Assembly: GCA_005656395.1 (NCBI GenBank)
Contig: SRSI01000004.1
Span: 2,108,001-2,172,000, forward strand
Length of the DNA stretch: 64,000 nucleotides
DNA from: Strongyloides papillosus
Lineage: Eukaryota; Nematoda; Chromadorea; Rhabditida; Strongyloididae
Direction of reading: 5' to 3'
Under the pieces are notes generated by a model. It worked only from the letters and a program-made list of their open reading frames with translations. It was not told the origin of the DNA and made no database searches. Below are positions 52,839-64,000 of this stretch, one piece after another. Each line of letters starts with the position of its first letter. The stretch's first letter is position 1. Made by a program: the position numbers and the translations under genes.

Positions 52839-54294
52839 ATGACTTCTAAAAATACTTTAAAATTAATGTTAATTGGACTTATTCTTTCAACATGTTCTAT
52901 TTTTCAGGTAAGTTAACTTTTTTTAATTCTATATTCAATTTTTAATGTTGAAGATGGGTTATAGTAATGCTTATGTTAATACATCCATGAGTGAATTTAA
53001 AATATTTCTAAATGAAAGTTTTAGAAGTCAAGATATTCCATTAACTTCTTATACTTATTATTGGTTATGGTCAGGAATATTAAATGTATGGTTTATTGGT
53101 TTTCTTCTTGGAACATGTATATCGATTCCTATAACAGATATTTTTGGCAGAAAAGTTGGTTTAATTTTTGCAAATTCTTTAACAAGTATTTCTGTTATAA
53201 TTATGGGCACATCAATCTTCATTAAATCAATCGTATTATTAATTATTGGTAGAATTCTATCTGCATTAAGTGCAGGAATTGCAATGTCATCTTTGATATT
53301 ATTTTTACAAGAAATTGCACCACCAAATTTACGGGGTACTCTTTCTTTTTATGCAGAACTTTCATTTGTACTAACAAATGCTATTGGAGCATTTGGTGGT
53401 ATGTCAAGTGTTTTTGGTAGTAATTTGCCATTATTAATTATGTTAGCACTAATTCCTTCATCAATAGTAACATGTCTTCTTATTTTCTTATATGAAACAC
53501 CAATATTTTTATACTCAGTTAAAAAAAATGAAAATGATGCATTAAAATCTATTTCATTTTATCATGGAACAAATAATAAAGCAGTACAGTTAGAATTCCT
53601 TGTAAATAATTCATCAGAAGAACAACAAAAATTATCTTTTAAAAATTTAAAAGATCTTTTTACAATAAACTATTTAAGAAAAGGGTTAATATTGGGATTT
53701 TTATCACTACAAATAACATGTTCAATATGGCCAATAATATATTACTCAGCAGATTTTTTAATGAAAGCAAATGTAAGTGAAGAATTGAGTCAATTGTTTT
53801 CAACAATTATGCTGATTGTTAGTGTTTTCGCAACATTTTGTGGACAGTATGCAGTAGAGAAGTTTTCAAGAAGATTGTTATTCATATCAGTTTCACTTAT
53901 CAATATATTAGCATTAACCTTATTTTGGTTATTTGATCAAACTCGTATCCATACAAATATTGATAACTTTAAATATGGTTGTGTTTCTGCTGTTTTTTTA
54001 CATGGAATATCATATTCCTTTGCAACGGGTCCAATTGCTTGGTTTATTGAAGCTGAATTAATTCCCATTACTCATAGGTTATTAGCACAAACATTTTGTT
54101 TATCGGCAAATCACTTATCAGCTTTAATATTAACATTTATAACATTACCATTGTATAATATAATTGGATCACATACAATTTTCCTTTTATTTGTCCTGCC
54201 TTCAAGCGTATCATTAATATGGATATATAAATATTTACCAGAAACAAAAGGTAAAACATCAAATGAAGTTATTGAAATGTTAAAGATTGATTAA
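52839..54294 (+). CDS. SLC2-like facilitative sugar transporter (MFS)
   Basis: Exons 52839-52907 and 52954-54294 join to 469 residues with twelve predicted membrane helices. The first exon ends in TM1 and joins as C-S-I-F-Q / M-G-Y-S-N, the position of the F-Q-F-G-Y-N motif of glucose transporters. Other signatures are D-I-F-G-R-K-V-G after TM2, G-R-I-L-S-A-L-S-A-G and E-I-A-P-P-N-L-R-G in TM4-5, G-P-I-A-W-F-I-E-A-E-L in TM10, and P-E-T-K-G-K after TM12. The usual Q-Q-L-S-G of TM7 is replaced here by S-L-Q-I-T-C-S, so the substrate may not be glucose. Length is normal for the family (450-500). Acceptor of the intron is TTGAAG, weaker than neighbours. Confidence 0.88.
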
Positions 54295-54486
54295 AATTAT
54301 AATAAACATATTTTTAGCAATCGTTATAGAAATATTGTTATAAGATGGTGTACCTTTTATTATAAAAAATAAATATTTTGTTTCAAAATATATTTATTGT
54401 ATAAAGTTTAAAAAGGAAAAATAAGCTATCTTTAAGTTTATGACTATAAAATTATTCAATTCGTTTTTATAATTACGTACCCATTT

Positions 54487-55538
54487 TTAATTATTTTTTT
54501 TTGATACAACTGGTCTTGGGCCTTCACCTTTACTAGCACATTGACGTGCAATTACCTCTTCAGCTACCGTTTTGCAATCATAAGCTTGTCCAATCATTTG
54601 CATGGCATCAATAAATAGTTTTGTGAGATTAAGTTCATATCCATATTCAGATGTTCTGTAGTCTTGTGGGAAAGTGTGATGGAAATTATGACCACCTTCA
54701 CCGATAGCCAATACATCTGTCCAGACAGACTCTACCGGTGAGATTGTTGCATCATATGGTTTGTATCCAAAGGTATGAGCTGCTGAATTGATAAGCCATG
54801 TTGCATGTAATGTCCAAACATATCTAAATACTCCAGCGGTATAAAAAGCATAAAATGCAGATTCACCCCAACCAGCAACAGCTACCCATGTTGGGAAAAT
54901 GAAGCATGAAAAAATTGATAAAGGTAAATAATACTTTCTTTGGAATGCACAAACTGGATCATTAAAAAGATCAGAAAGATCTAATTTTGTTCCCATTTCT
55001 TTAACCTTTGGATGTTTTTTCTCTAAAAGCCATCCCATATGTGAGAAAAAGAATCCTCTGTTAACATTATGTGGATCAGCATCAGTATCAGTCCATTTAT
55101 GGTGGCACCTATGATCGCGAGACCATTCAATTATATCATTCTAAAAAATAATTTTTAAAGATATAATGAATAAAAACTTACTTGAACTGCCATAGAATTA
55201 CATAACATTAAAAATATTCTAAGTGGAAGTTTAGCTTTATAACATCTGTGGGACCATAATCTATGTGCACCAGCTGTGATACCTAATCCAGAAATAACCC
55301 AACAGGAAAATGTCCAGATGAATGTATACCATTTAACACAAAATAGTAAATGATATGTTCCTAATATAGCTGCTGCATGTAAAAGTCCAAACATAAGAAC
55401 ATTCCTCCATACAATTCGTCTGTTAAAAGTTTTTAATTTTGATTCTTCATTTAATTTTCTTACTTCATCGAAATCTTGCGCTAAATATTGTTCTTTAATT
55501 GCTTGACTAAGTTCAACAGTTTTAGTTACCGTAGTCAT
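54487..55538 (-). CDS. Delta-9 fatty acyl-CoA desaturase (FAT-5/6/7 type)
   Basis: Exons 55538-55182 and 55140-54487 join to 336 residues across a 41-nt intron. All three histidine boxes that hold the di-iron centre are present: H92-R-L-W-S-H, H129-R-C-H-H, and G-H-N-F-H-H near 270. The blocks ITAGAHRLWSH, HHKWTDTDADPHN, GFFFSHMGWLL and FHHTFPQDYR are those of animal stearoyl-CoA desaturases, closest to C. elegans FAT-6/FAT-7. The enzyme inserts the first double bond into palmitoyl- or stearoyl-CoA in the ER, using cytochrome b5. Four membrane helices are visible. Which of fat-5, fat-6 or fat-7 it matches cannot be decided by eye. A repeated upstream motif is described separately. Confidence 0.95.
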
Positions 55539-55951
55539 AATTAATATTTATTAGAAGTCCTATAAAATGATATTATTATTTATTATCAGTTAAAAGAGAA
55601 TAAAAAGCGAAAACAATATTATTATTATTTGTTAATAGAGTTTTATTATTAATATTTAAATAATGACTTTAAATGTTATTAAGTAATTTAAATCAAACTG
55701 ATCAAATGCCCCCTATATATATAACTATTTAATTTTTTAAATGAGGTAACAAATGTAGGAGGAGATAATTTTAACTCTGTTTAAATTATTTAATGTAATA
55801 CTATATTTGTTGCAATGCCTATTTACTGGTGGTATGATTACATACATGGCGTGATCACAGTACAAAACTCCAGTTGACACAATAATCAATTTTAAATAAA
55901 CCTAAGAAAGTAACAGGTGATAGACTTTAGCTACGTACATCATTTGATAGG

Positions 55952-55977
55952 GTCACAAAACCTGCTACAACTACAAA
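55952..55977. promoter_or_regulatory. Candidate regulatory motif, copy proximal to desaturase
   Basis: GTCAC, four bases, then CCTGCTACAACTACAAA. The same two blocks occur at 56735-56756 in the same orientation. The site lies about 415 bp upstream of the desaturase start. GGGTCA just before it resembles a nuclear-receptor half-site, which would fit a lipid gene, but this is a guess. Confidence 0.45.
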
Positions 55978-56734
55978 CTATTCAAATTATACTATCGACG
56001 AAATCATAATATAGTATACTATCATTTTTATTGTAGGAAATATTATAATCAGCATATTTTAATGAGATAATTGTAGCTAAAACCTTTGCACTGCATTCAT
56101 TTTATATTTTAAAAATTAAAAAAAAGTTTCACTTTGTACTTTGTTATAAATAATAATTAACGTTTTTCCTCATTTTATTTTTAACATTAATATTGCCAAA
56201 AAATAAGCTTTTTTCTTGTAACTGCAGATTAAATTGTTTGCAAATTGGATAATCTTAGTGATCTATAATTGATGTAGTGTGTAGGCAATTTATGACAAAC
56301 CAAAAGATATTTGTTTAAGACATCAAATTTCTTTTAGACACTTTTATTAGATGTAATGTCTATAAATTTTAAAAAGAATAAAAAAGTAAGATCTTTTAGA
56401 AAAGTAAACACTTTACGTTAAAAATTACATAAATCATTTTTATAATTGTTACACTTTTGTTATAAATAAGATTTTCTCCCACAAAACCAAAAATACTCAA
56501 TTATATTGTTTATTTGTTCAAAGTAAAAGACTTCTAATAAATCATATATTCAAATTCTAAAGATATTAAATAAACTTATTTAAATATTTAAAACTATAAA
56601 GAATTTATTTAAATTCAAAAAAATATTTTTTTAATAAAGAATCTAAGAATACTTTATGTTGCAATATTTTTTATGTCAGTCTTGTTCTTATCTTATATTT
56701 AAAAATAGTTAAATTATCATAATATTTATTTTTC

Positions 56735-56756
56735 GTCACCCTGCTACAACTACAAA
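56735..56756. promoter_or_regulatory. Candidate regulatory motif, distal copy
   Basis: GTCAC followed at once by CCTGCTACAACTACAAA; 22 bases matching the proximal copy apart from its 4-base spacer. Such a long match is not expected by chance in sequence this AT-rich. Confidence 0.45.
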
Positions 56757-58565
56757 AGGAACCAAGCATAATAAAACAACTTTACAGGAATGTTACAATG
56801 TGATAAAATGTTAAAGATTAAACTTTAATTATGAAGAAAGTGTAGTATAAACAACATGTTTTACAATTGACTTGAATTTTTGAGCCAAAAAATGTTGGAA
56901 ATACTTGCTCGAAAAATAAAGAAATATTACTGGAAATGTTGTTTTGAATGCATTATTTAAATTTATTATACATTATATATAGATGTTATTTTCAAAATTG
57001 ATTTAAAGTTTACAATTATTTGTCATTTAGTGATTTATTTTTTTCCACAATTTCTGACTATTATTTTTAAAAATTTAATTACACAAATATAATTACTTTC
57101 CTGAAAAAATGAAGTAATTTTTTTACACGAGGAGAAATCACCATGTTTCTTTTATTTTCTTTAGTTTTGCTTAAATATTATCTTAAAATAATTTAATTAC
57201 ATTATAAAGCAATAAAATAAAAAAGAATTATTTTAATTTTACAATAACTCAAAAGAGATTAACAACTGTATATCATAATTTTATTTTCGTAACATTCATT
57301 GTAATTTAATAAAGCATTAGAAAAGTATATTTAAATTTCTTATTTTTTAGAAAAAAAAGTCAAATTGCAGGATATTAAAGTTTACCCATTAATCTTCATC
57401 TTTTTAAATTTTTTGATTTTAATGCCTTTCGATAATTTTTTTGATGTATACATCTTTATTTTAAGTTGGTTGTAATGACATATCTATTAAATATAAATTG
57501 AAGGAAATTTGGAATAAAGATACTCTGTGCAATGTCTTCTCTTGGTAAATTTGAAAACTTCAATAAACTTTTCTTAAATGACCACTAAAGCAATAATTGT
57601 AATTGAATTTTTTTAAGTATTAGAATAGATGAAAATTAGAAAGAATTATATTTTATAGCGTAAAGGAAAAGGAATATTGGAAACAAAAAAGCTGTAACAG
57701 CATGTTACTTCTGTTATTTAAAAAAAATCTAAAACTACTTTTTCTAGTATAACCTAGAAAATAATCTCAATAACTTTCCGATTTTTAAAATTATTAAACT
57801 ACAAAATTTAGTTTTCAGTAACAATAAATCTTGAAAATATAATTATAAATTGCATTTTAAGACAAACAATCCACAGTTTATGTCAAAAACGTCGTTTGTT
57901 TATCAGTGATTTATACCTTTATTTCTGTAAAAATTTATAAAACTTTTATATGTGTTGTATTCATTTATATAGTTGCGCTATATACTATTTTTTTATTTAT
58001 TTAAGGTTGTCAATTAAAAGTCGTTTTAATGGTTTCGTTAAGTAAAAAATATAAAAAGTAATTATATTTTGCGGTGCTTTTTTTTAATATTAGTGATTTT
58101 ATTAATATAAAGGCGAGTTAATGTGGCTTTTAATATTTTTATTGAATATTTAACCATATGTAATACTTCAATGATAAATTAATATTAGAAAAAATGAATA
58201 CAACCTATATAAATAGATACATTTGAAATACTTCTAATACATTTGATATATTAAATTTCGAATGGGAACAAATTGCAGTGGGGCTTACTATTTGTTGTTT
58301 GTAGGAAGTTAATAAAATGTTTTCTAAAAAATGCATTTGCTAAAGCTCTAGTGATATCACGAATGTATGATAAAAAATATTGTTGTTTTTTCTATAAAAA
58401 AATATTTGTTATCTTTTTAGAAAATAAATGAAGCTTTTTTTTGGATAACTAAGTTATCAAACATTAAAATTTTCTATATTTCAAGTTTTATTAAACTTAG
58501 ATTTAAACAGTTTAATGGTTATAAATATGGAAAATATTTTTTAGAAATATTAAATTTTTCATTTA

Positions 58566-58656
58566 ATTCTCATACAACGAATTATAAAAACATAAACTGA
58601 AAAATGTTCCCTCTTCTATTTAACACCTATAACCACCCTTGTTGTTGTATGAGAAT
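58566..58656. promoter_or_regulatory. 13-bp inverted repeat before micu-1
   Basis: ATTCTCATACAAC (58566-58578) and its perfect complement GTTGTATGAGAAT (58644-58656) enclose 65 bp that include a pyrimidine/C-rich run (CCTATAACCACCC). It lies about 50 bp before the micu-1 splice acceptor. It could be paired factor sites or a hairpin in the outron. Confidence 0.35.
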
Positions 58657-58693
58657 GTGAATATTAGTTAGTTGATTTAAAACTTTACATTTA

Positions 58694-58704
58694 TTATTTT
58701 TCAG
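58694..58704 (+). promoter_or_regulatory. Trans-splice acceptor candidate of micu-1
   Basis: TTATTTTTCAG ends at 58704, seven bases before the chosen ATG at 58712. If used for the spliced leader, the first AUG in the mRNA is at 58705, in another frame, and opens a 5-codon frame that stops at 58722, overlapping the main start. Confidence 0.5.
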
Positions 58705-58711
58705 ATGTGTT

Positions 58712-60586
58712 ATGCTGTCTAATGTATTTCGTATTGCTTTACGCAACCAACAGAAATCGCTTATTTTTAATAATTTACTCTCAAATCATTTACGTTACAC
58801 TTCAATAGATGCTGAAAAATCAGATAAAATTTTCAATAATATAAAATGTCAAAATATATTAATTAAGGAAAAATATAATACAAAATATGATAGTATGAGA
58901 TGTCCTAATTTACAAATCAGAGTATCTAATAATATCTTCATTAGTGAATTGGAGAGATGGAAAAAGATTATTTATTACATATTAATTTGTTTTGGTGCAA
59001 TTGCTGTTAATAGGTATTATTGAAAATATTTTTTATTTTTTCGATTGTCTTTTTTTAGTCTTTTGAGCAATTATCTTGCAAATCATCAATTCAAAACCGC
59101 TTATGCATTAGAACAAGAAATGATAAATGAAATGAAAGGTAAATTTGTGTTAATTTATAAACATTTTTGTATAATTTAATGATTAAATATGTATATCTAT
59201 CATTAAAACTTTTATTTTATTAGAAGAAGAAGAAAGTAAAGATGAACCAATTAGGAAAAAGAAAAAAATTGGTTTTCGGGAGAGAAGGATAATTGAATAT
59301 GAAAATAGATTGAGAGCATATTCAACACCAGAAAAGATTTTCCGTTATTTTGCAACACTAAAGGTCATTAATAATAAATATATCTATCATAATAAATTAA
59401 TTTTTTCTATTTTTAGGTTGCTGGAGATGATAGTCAAGTATCAATGACACCTCTTGCAGCTCGCTTTTCTGATATTTACATGACTCCAGAGGATTTTGTT
59501 AGGTCTATAACTCCTGGTGTTATGCAACCAAGAAATTTAGGCCTTGACAAATATCAAACATATCATCCAGAGGTAAGTAAAATATTAAATTGTTTGGTAA
59601 ATTTGTTTTTATTTAAGAAATATAAACATAACTTTTCTGATAAAAAAAGTATATTTTATAAGTTAGGAGAACATGGTCTTATAAATTATCATGACTATTT
59701 ATTTTTATTGACTCTTATCTCCACACCACCTCAAGAGTTTTTACTAGCTTTTAAGATATTTGATGTTAACGGTGATGGTGAGTTGGATGAGGCTGAATTT
59801 ATACAGGTACAAGAACTTGTTTTATCACAAACGATGGTTGGACAGGGAATCCAAAGAGGTGCAAGTATAGGTTTAAATACGAAAAGACAATCAAACTCAG
59901 CATTAGTTAAATTTTTTTTCGGGAAAGATGGAAAAAATAAATTGTCTGTAGAAAAATTTTTGAAATTTCAAGCACAATTACATAAAGATATACTAAAAAT
60001 TGAATTTGAAAGAAGAGATCCAGAAAGTTATACAGAGGATAAAGGTGTCATATCTGAAGTAAGTTTTTCAGAACTTCTCCTTATTCATGCATGTTTAACG
60101 GAGAAAAGAAAAAAACGAATGTTAAAAAGAGTTAGAAGAGCGTATAAAGACAAGCCTGATAAAGTAGGTGTTTCATGGGATGAAGTGTTAGCATTTTTTC
60201 GTTTCTTGTACTATATCGATGAAGTTGACTTATCTCTTGAATATTACAAATTGGCAGGAGCGTCATTAAATAAGAAGATGATTAAGAAAGTTGCTCAAAA
60301 AGTAGCAAATGTCGATTTGACAGATAATGTTGTTGATATTGTAATTGTATTATTTGATGAAAATAATGTAAGTTTAACTAGAAAACTATTTTTTAAGAGA
60401 AACATTTATAAAAATGAAACTTTATTTAAATTTCAGGATGGTTGTTTATCGCACAAAGAATTTGTTTCTATAATGAAAGAAAGAATTAAAAGAGGACTAG
60501 AATCACCGAGAGATACGGGTCTTTTTCGTTTATTTGATGCTATATCCACTTGTACTAAGCAACAATTGGATTTTATTCTATTTTAA
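58712..60586 (+). CDS. micu-1: Mitochondrial calcium uptake protein MICU1
   Basis: Six exons (58712-59013, 59059-59138, 59224-59363, 59417-59572, 59618-60367, 60437-60586) join to 525 residues. The N-terminus is basic and Ser/Leu/Arg-rich, fitting mitochondrial import, and a hydrophobic segment lies near 85-100. A Lys-rich run [11 protein letters not shown] matches the MICU1 polybasic site. The blocks [32 protein letters not shown] and LGLDKYQ are diagnostic. EF-hand 1 is D275[13 protein letters not shown]-hand 2 is D473[11 protein letters not shown], assembled across the last intron; both keep calcium ligands. MICU1 gates the MCU channel at low calcium. The mcu-1 gene follows 346 bp downstream on the same strand. 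Confidence 0.95.
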
Positions 60587-60932
60587 ATATTCACAAAAGG
60601 CATTCAATGTGAATTGGTAGTCGCTATTAATATTATTTATCATTTTATACGAATTTATCATAATACAATGTAGTAGAAATAATGCGTTTTTCTAATATAG
60701 GTTTGCTACCTTTAAATATTTCTTTTTATATATGTTTATCATTTGTTTATTATTAAGCAACTATTAATGGTTTATCAGTAATTTATTAACCCAATAATAT
60801 TGAATTTAGTAATATTGTAGTTGAGTTATTTACAATAATTACAATTTTTTAGCATTAAATATTTGTTAATATTTCTATATATATATTTATATGTATAAGA
60901 TTATATATTTCAGATCGATGCTTTAAAATCAA
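60587..60932. other. Short spacer between micu-1 and mcu-1
   Basis: 346 bp, AT-rich, ending in a T/A-rich run and TATATTTCAG (60905-60913 region) about 20 nt before the mcu-1 ATG. It may be an operon spacer with a trans-splice acceptor, or a compact promoter. Confidence 0.45.
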
Positions 60933-61970
60933 ATGTTTCTGCCAAATAAAGTCATCACAATAGGAAAAGCATCGTTCACAAAATGTCGTTTACTTACAAC
61001 AAGTGCAATTCCTATTACTGCAACGCAAAAAAATGTCCAAATAAATATGCGTTTTGAAAAAGGATTACCTATTATAACGGTTCCACTACCATCTCGTAAA
61101 GAATTGTGTCAATTTATTTTGCGACCAATTAGTGATAATGTTGGAACATTTTGTAATTCATTATCCTCAGAGGATAAAGGTATAGATTTTGTCGCTGCAT
61201 ATAATCTAGATGGTACAAGAATCGCAAATTCAACAAGTGTCGAACATCTTTTATTATTTGATAAATTTCACCTTCGTATTAATGATTTTGTCTATACAGT
61301 TGTAATACCAAATAATGAAAATATCAAAGATGCTTCTTCATTGAAGACCAGTGAAACAACAAGAACAATAGATGATTTAAAACTTTTAATATCGTCTCTT
61401 CATGCATCATTAAATTTGGATGATTTTAAAATTGTGCGTGAAAAGCAACTTCTTGAACAATTAGAAAAAATTACAATAGAATTAAAACCATTAGAGATAA
61501 TTAAAAAACATATAGAGGAGGAATGTGATAAATATAGTGAACGGGTTATTTGGGGTGGATTTATGGTTTTAGGACTACAAACAGGTATATTTGCTAGACT
61601 TACATGGTGGGAATATTCTTGGGATATTATGGAGCCTGTTACATATTTTGCAACATTTTCTACTATACTTGGAACATGTGCATATTATCTTACCACTCGT
61701 CAGGTTAGTGTTTTAAAAATTAAAGATCATTTTATGATTTTATAATTTTAGCCTTTTGAATATGATACTCTACATGGAAGAATTTATTATAAGAAATTTC
61801 ATAAGTTAGCAAAAAAATATGATTTTGACTATATTAAGTATAATTCATTAAAGAAACAAGAAAAGAAATTAAATTATGATTTAGAAAGATTAAGAGATCC
61901 TTTAAATCAACAACTACCATTTCAACGTCTCAATACCAATGATGATATAATTGAGAAATTTAAGAAATAA
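60933..61970 (+). CDS. mcu-1: Mitochondrial calcium uniporter pore MCU
   Basis: Exons 60933-61703 and 61752-61970 join to 329 residues (human MCU 351). The first 25 residues (Lys/Arg/Ser/Thr-rich, no acid residue) look like a mitochondrial presequence. The matrix N-terminal domain follows, then a coiled coil near 165-200. TM1 (about 204-225, W-G-G-F-M-V-L-G-L-Q) leads into the pore signature W230-D231-I-M-E234-P, the selectivity filter with its two acidic rings, then TM2 (V-T-Y-F-A-T-F to Y-Y-L-T-T). After TM2 come Y-D-T-L-H-G-R-I-Y-Y-K-K-F-H-K and a second helix. It forms the calcium channel of the inner membrane. Acceptor TATTTCAG lies just upstream of the start. Confidence 0.96.
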
Positions 61971-62392
61971 TAACAATATATAGCTAGTGAAAAATTGATC
62001 ATTTTTAAATGTTTCTATTCTATACGTAATTTTTTAATATCCTTAAGTCATTTTCAAGATTATTAAAAACAAATGTATTTCTCTCATTAAGACATGCTTC
62101 AATATAATTTTAAAAATAAATAATAATAACAATATCACAATATTTTTATTTTTTTACTTTGCGTTGATGATATAACAAAAAAATAATTTTTAATATAATT
62201 TTTTTAGGGTATATAAATCTTAGCACTAACACAAATTACAATATACACGACTATTGAAAGAAAAAAATTAATAAGGTACTATAGCTTCTTTCCATGTTAA
62301 AAATTTCATTTGTGAAATAATTTGGATTTAAATATATATAATCGAATAATAAAATTGGTTACTATACTTCGTAACTTATATTTACTAGAATA
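61971..62392. other. Convergent 3' intergenic region
   Basis: 422 bp between the 3' ends of mcu-1 (+) and vha-4 (-); AT-rich, presumably 3' UTRs. Confidence 0.5.
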
Positions 62393-63158
62393 TTAACTAT
62401 TTCCCATTTGAGCTTTGTTTGTCTGAAGAAAAATTAAATATTAGTAAAATTATATGTTAAATATACCTGAACGATTCCAATAATCATTCCAAAAAGTCCG
62501 ATAGCTGAAGCAAAGATTTCAATAATAAGAATTTTGACGAAAAGAGCTGGATTGGCAGCATCAGCAAGTGCAGCTCCTGATCCAACAATACCAACAGCAA
62601 TACCACAAACGAGATTAGAAAAACCAACGGTCAAACCACCACCAAAAATGAGGTATCCAGCAAGAAGATTTTTAGAGTAAACTTCTGGTGTAGCTATTTT
62701 TGGATCAAATGGATGAAGTTTACCAACAAATACGAAAGCCATAATAATACCAAAAATGGCTACAGCTTCACAGAAAATGATAGAAACTAAATTCTTAGTA
62801 CGAATTCTTGGTGTTTTTACTCCACCACCAAGAATAGATGAGCCTGTTGTGAATATACCCCTATAAATTAATAATTAGGAATAATATTTTACCATATAAC
62901 TTACCATCCAGCCCCAATAACAGATAAAGATAAAGAAGCTCCAATACCTAAACCTGCCCACATATGCGGTGATGTTGATTCAAGGAACCATGCAAAATCA
63001 AATCTGGATCCTTGTCCAGTAAGCATATAAAAAAGACCTAAAATTTTTTTATTTAATAAATTAAACACTGTTTTAAGTAAACACATACCAGTAGCAATAA
63101 TAAGGAATGTTGTTATTCCTGAAAGAACACCTGCAGTTGCTGCTATCGGTCCAACCAT
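62393..63158 (-). CDS. vha-4: V-ATPase proteolipid subunit c'' (VHA-4)
   Basis: Exons 63158-63089, 63037-62905, 62860-62467 and 62422-62393 join to 208 residues, close to the usual length of c''. Four or five membrane helices are Gly/Ala-rich. The block [20 protein letters not shown], then [16 protein letters not shown], and [11 protein letters not shown] with the proton-carrying Glu are those of ATP6V0B/Vma16. The second proteolipid half has [10 protein letters not shown] and the [10 protein letters not shown] repeat. It is part of the rotating membrane ring that pumps protons into vacuoles and lysosomes. The last coding exon is only 30 nt (TNKAQMGNS and stop). Confidence 0.95.
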
Positions 63159-64000
63159 TCTATAATATACTTAATTACATTTAAACAAATTATGATAAAT
63201 AAACAATAAAGTATTTGTAAATAAATATAAATATATAAGTATAAGTTTTTTTATTATATATAGTGTATTAAAATAATACAACTAATTTTTAGTAAATTCA
63301 TATATGTTAAATTTAACGTATTCTTGATCGTTAAGTTTTTAATACAAGCACCACTACCCTTGACTATTGGATGGTTTTCGTTCTTTAATGTTGGTCCTGT
63401 TTACACACTTTTACACATTTTTACCATCACTTTATATAGTAAAATTGGAATAATGTTCAACCTTTTCAAGTATGTATAGAAAATTGCGTGTAAATGTGTA
63501 ACTGATAATTAAATATTAAAAAATATCACTGACAATTAAGATGATAATTTAATTTTTAAAATGGATTTTAATGATTAATTTTCATAGGACAAGTATAAAA
63601 TATGAATGACGCAGCAATAAATGGAATAAAGTCACCACAATTTATATAACTTTTCATAAATTCATTGTTTTTCAATAAATGACATTCTAAAATAATTATA
63701 AATTCTATAAATCTACTTTAAAATAAAAAATATTATATTACTCTATGAAATAATTGGTTTTTACAAAACTAAGGTATACTAATAATAATATATATACTTT
63801 CGTAGTATTACCAAACACAAATATATCAGTAATATTATCAATACCACGATAAATTACTTTATATAATTTATACAAATGTTTTTCTTTTTCTACTTTAAAA
63901 TTGATTCATAAAAGATAAAAAAAGAAAAAGAGAAATTAATTTGCTATTACAATAATAATTATTTATATATTCTATGATATATTATTTTTATTGCTCCAGA
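63159..64000. other. Upstream region of vha-4
   Basis: AT-rich. A less AT-rich patch near 63345-63430 contains CTATTGGATGG, TTGGTCCTG and TTTACACACTTTTACACA, about 200-270 bp before the vha-4 start, and may hold its promoter. No further gene is visible before the window ends. Confidence 0.45.

Larger units (their letters stand above)
55539..58711. other. 3.2-kb divergent intergenic region (desaturase / micu-1)
   Basis: AT-rich background with a few richer islands. Two copies of a long motif lie on the desaturase side (55952-55977, 56735-56756), and a 13-bp inverted repeat lies near the micu-1 start (58566-58656). No gene is seen between them. Confidence 0.5.

Overview
The window looks like AT-rich nuclear DNA from a nematode. 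Introns are mostly 40-55 nt with GT..AG ends. Pyrimidine-rich AG acceptors sit just upstream of several start codons, as expected for spliced-leader trans-splicing. Best family matches are to nematode genes (stearoyl-CoA desaturase of the FAT type, AIPR-1, DNJ-8, VHA-4, KLP-11). The strong AT bias and tiny introns suggest a Strongyloides-type clade IV worm; that is inference.

Layout. Positions 1-19.9 kb are a transposon graveyard with nested insertions. It holds a decayed mariner transposase split by a TIR element with 8-bp duplications; a second TIR (hAT-like) element carrying a 5'-truncated RTE-type retrotransposon; several MITE-like inverted-repeat elements, one with arms made of about 20-bp subrepeats; a young Ty3/mdg4-type LTR retrotransposon with identical 193-bp LTRs; and a 2.67-kb foldback element with arms of about 845 bp. 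A possible 36-residue membrane micropeptide ORF lies between the last two.

From 21.7 kb to the right end the window holds host genes: a GPAT3/4-type acyltransferase (+), a biogenic-amine-like GPCR (-), a second diverged acyltransferase (-), rap-1 (-), the kinesin-II motor klp-11 (+) with an unknown tail-anchored protein ORF starting 5 nt after its stop, aipr-1 and dnj-8 (both -, probably one cluster), a small type I membrane protein (+), an SLC2-like sugar transporter (+), a delta-9 desaturase (-), micu-1 and mcu-1 (+, adjacent), and vha-4 (-). Two very AT-rich gene-free stretches of 5.4 and 6.3 kb flank the second acyltransferase/rap-1 pair.

Functional links. The mitochondrial calcium uniporter pore (MCU) and its gatekeeper (MICU1) are neighbours on one strand, 346 bp apart. 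Two co-chaperone genes (DNAJC16-like and AIP-like) are also neighbours on one strand. Two glycerolipid acyltransferases and a desaturase provide lipid synthesis genes in the same 35 kb. All exon joins were made by eye from reading frames and splice sites; no RNA evidence or database search was available.
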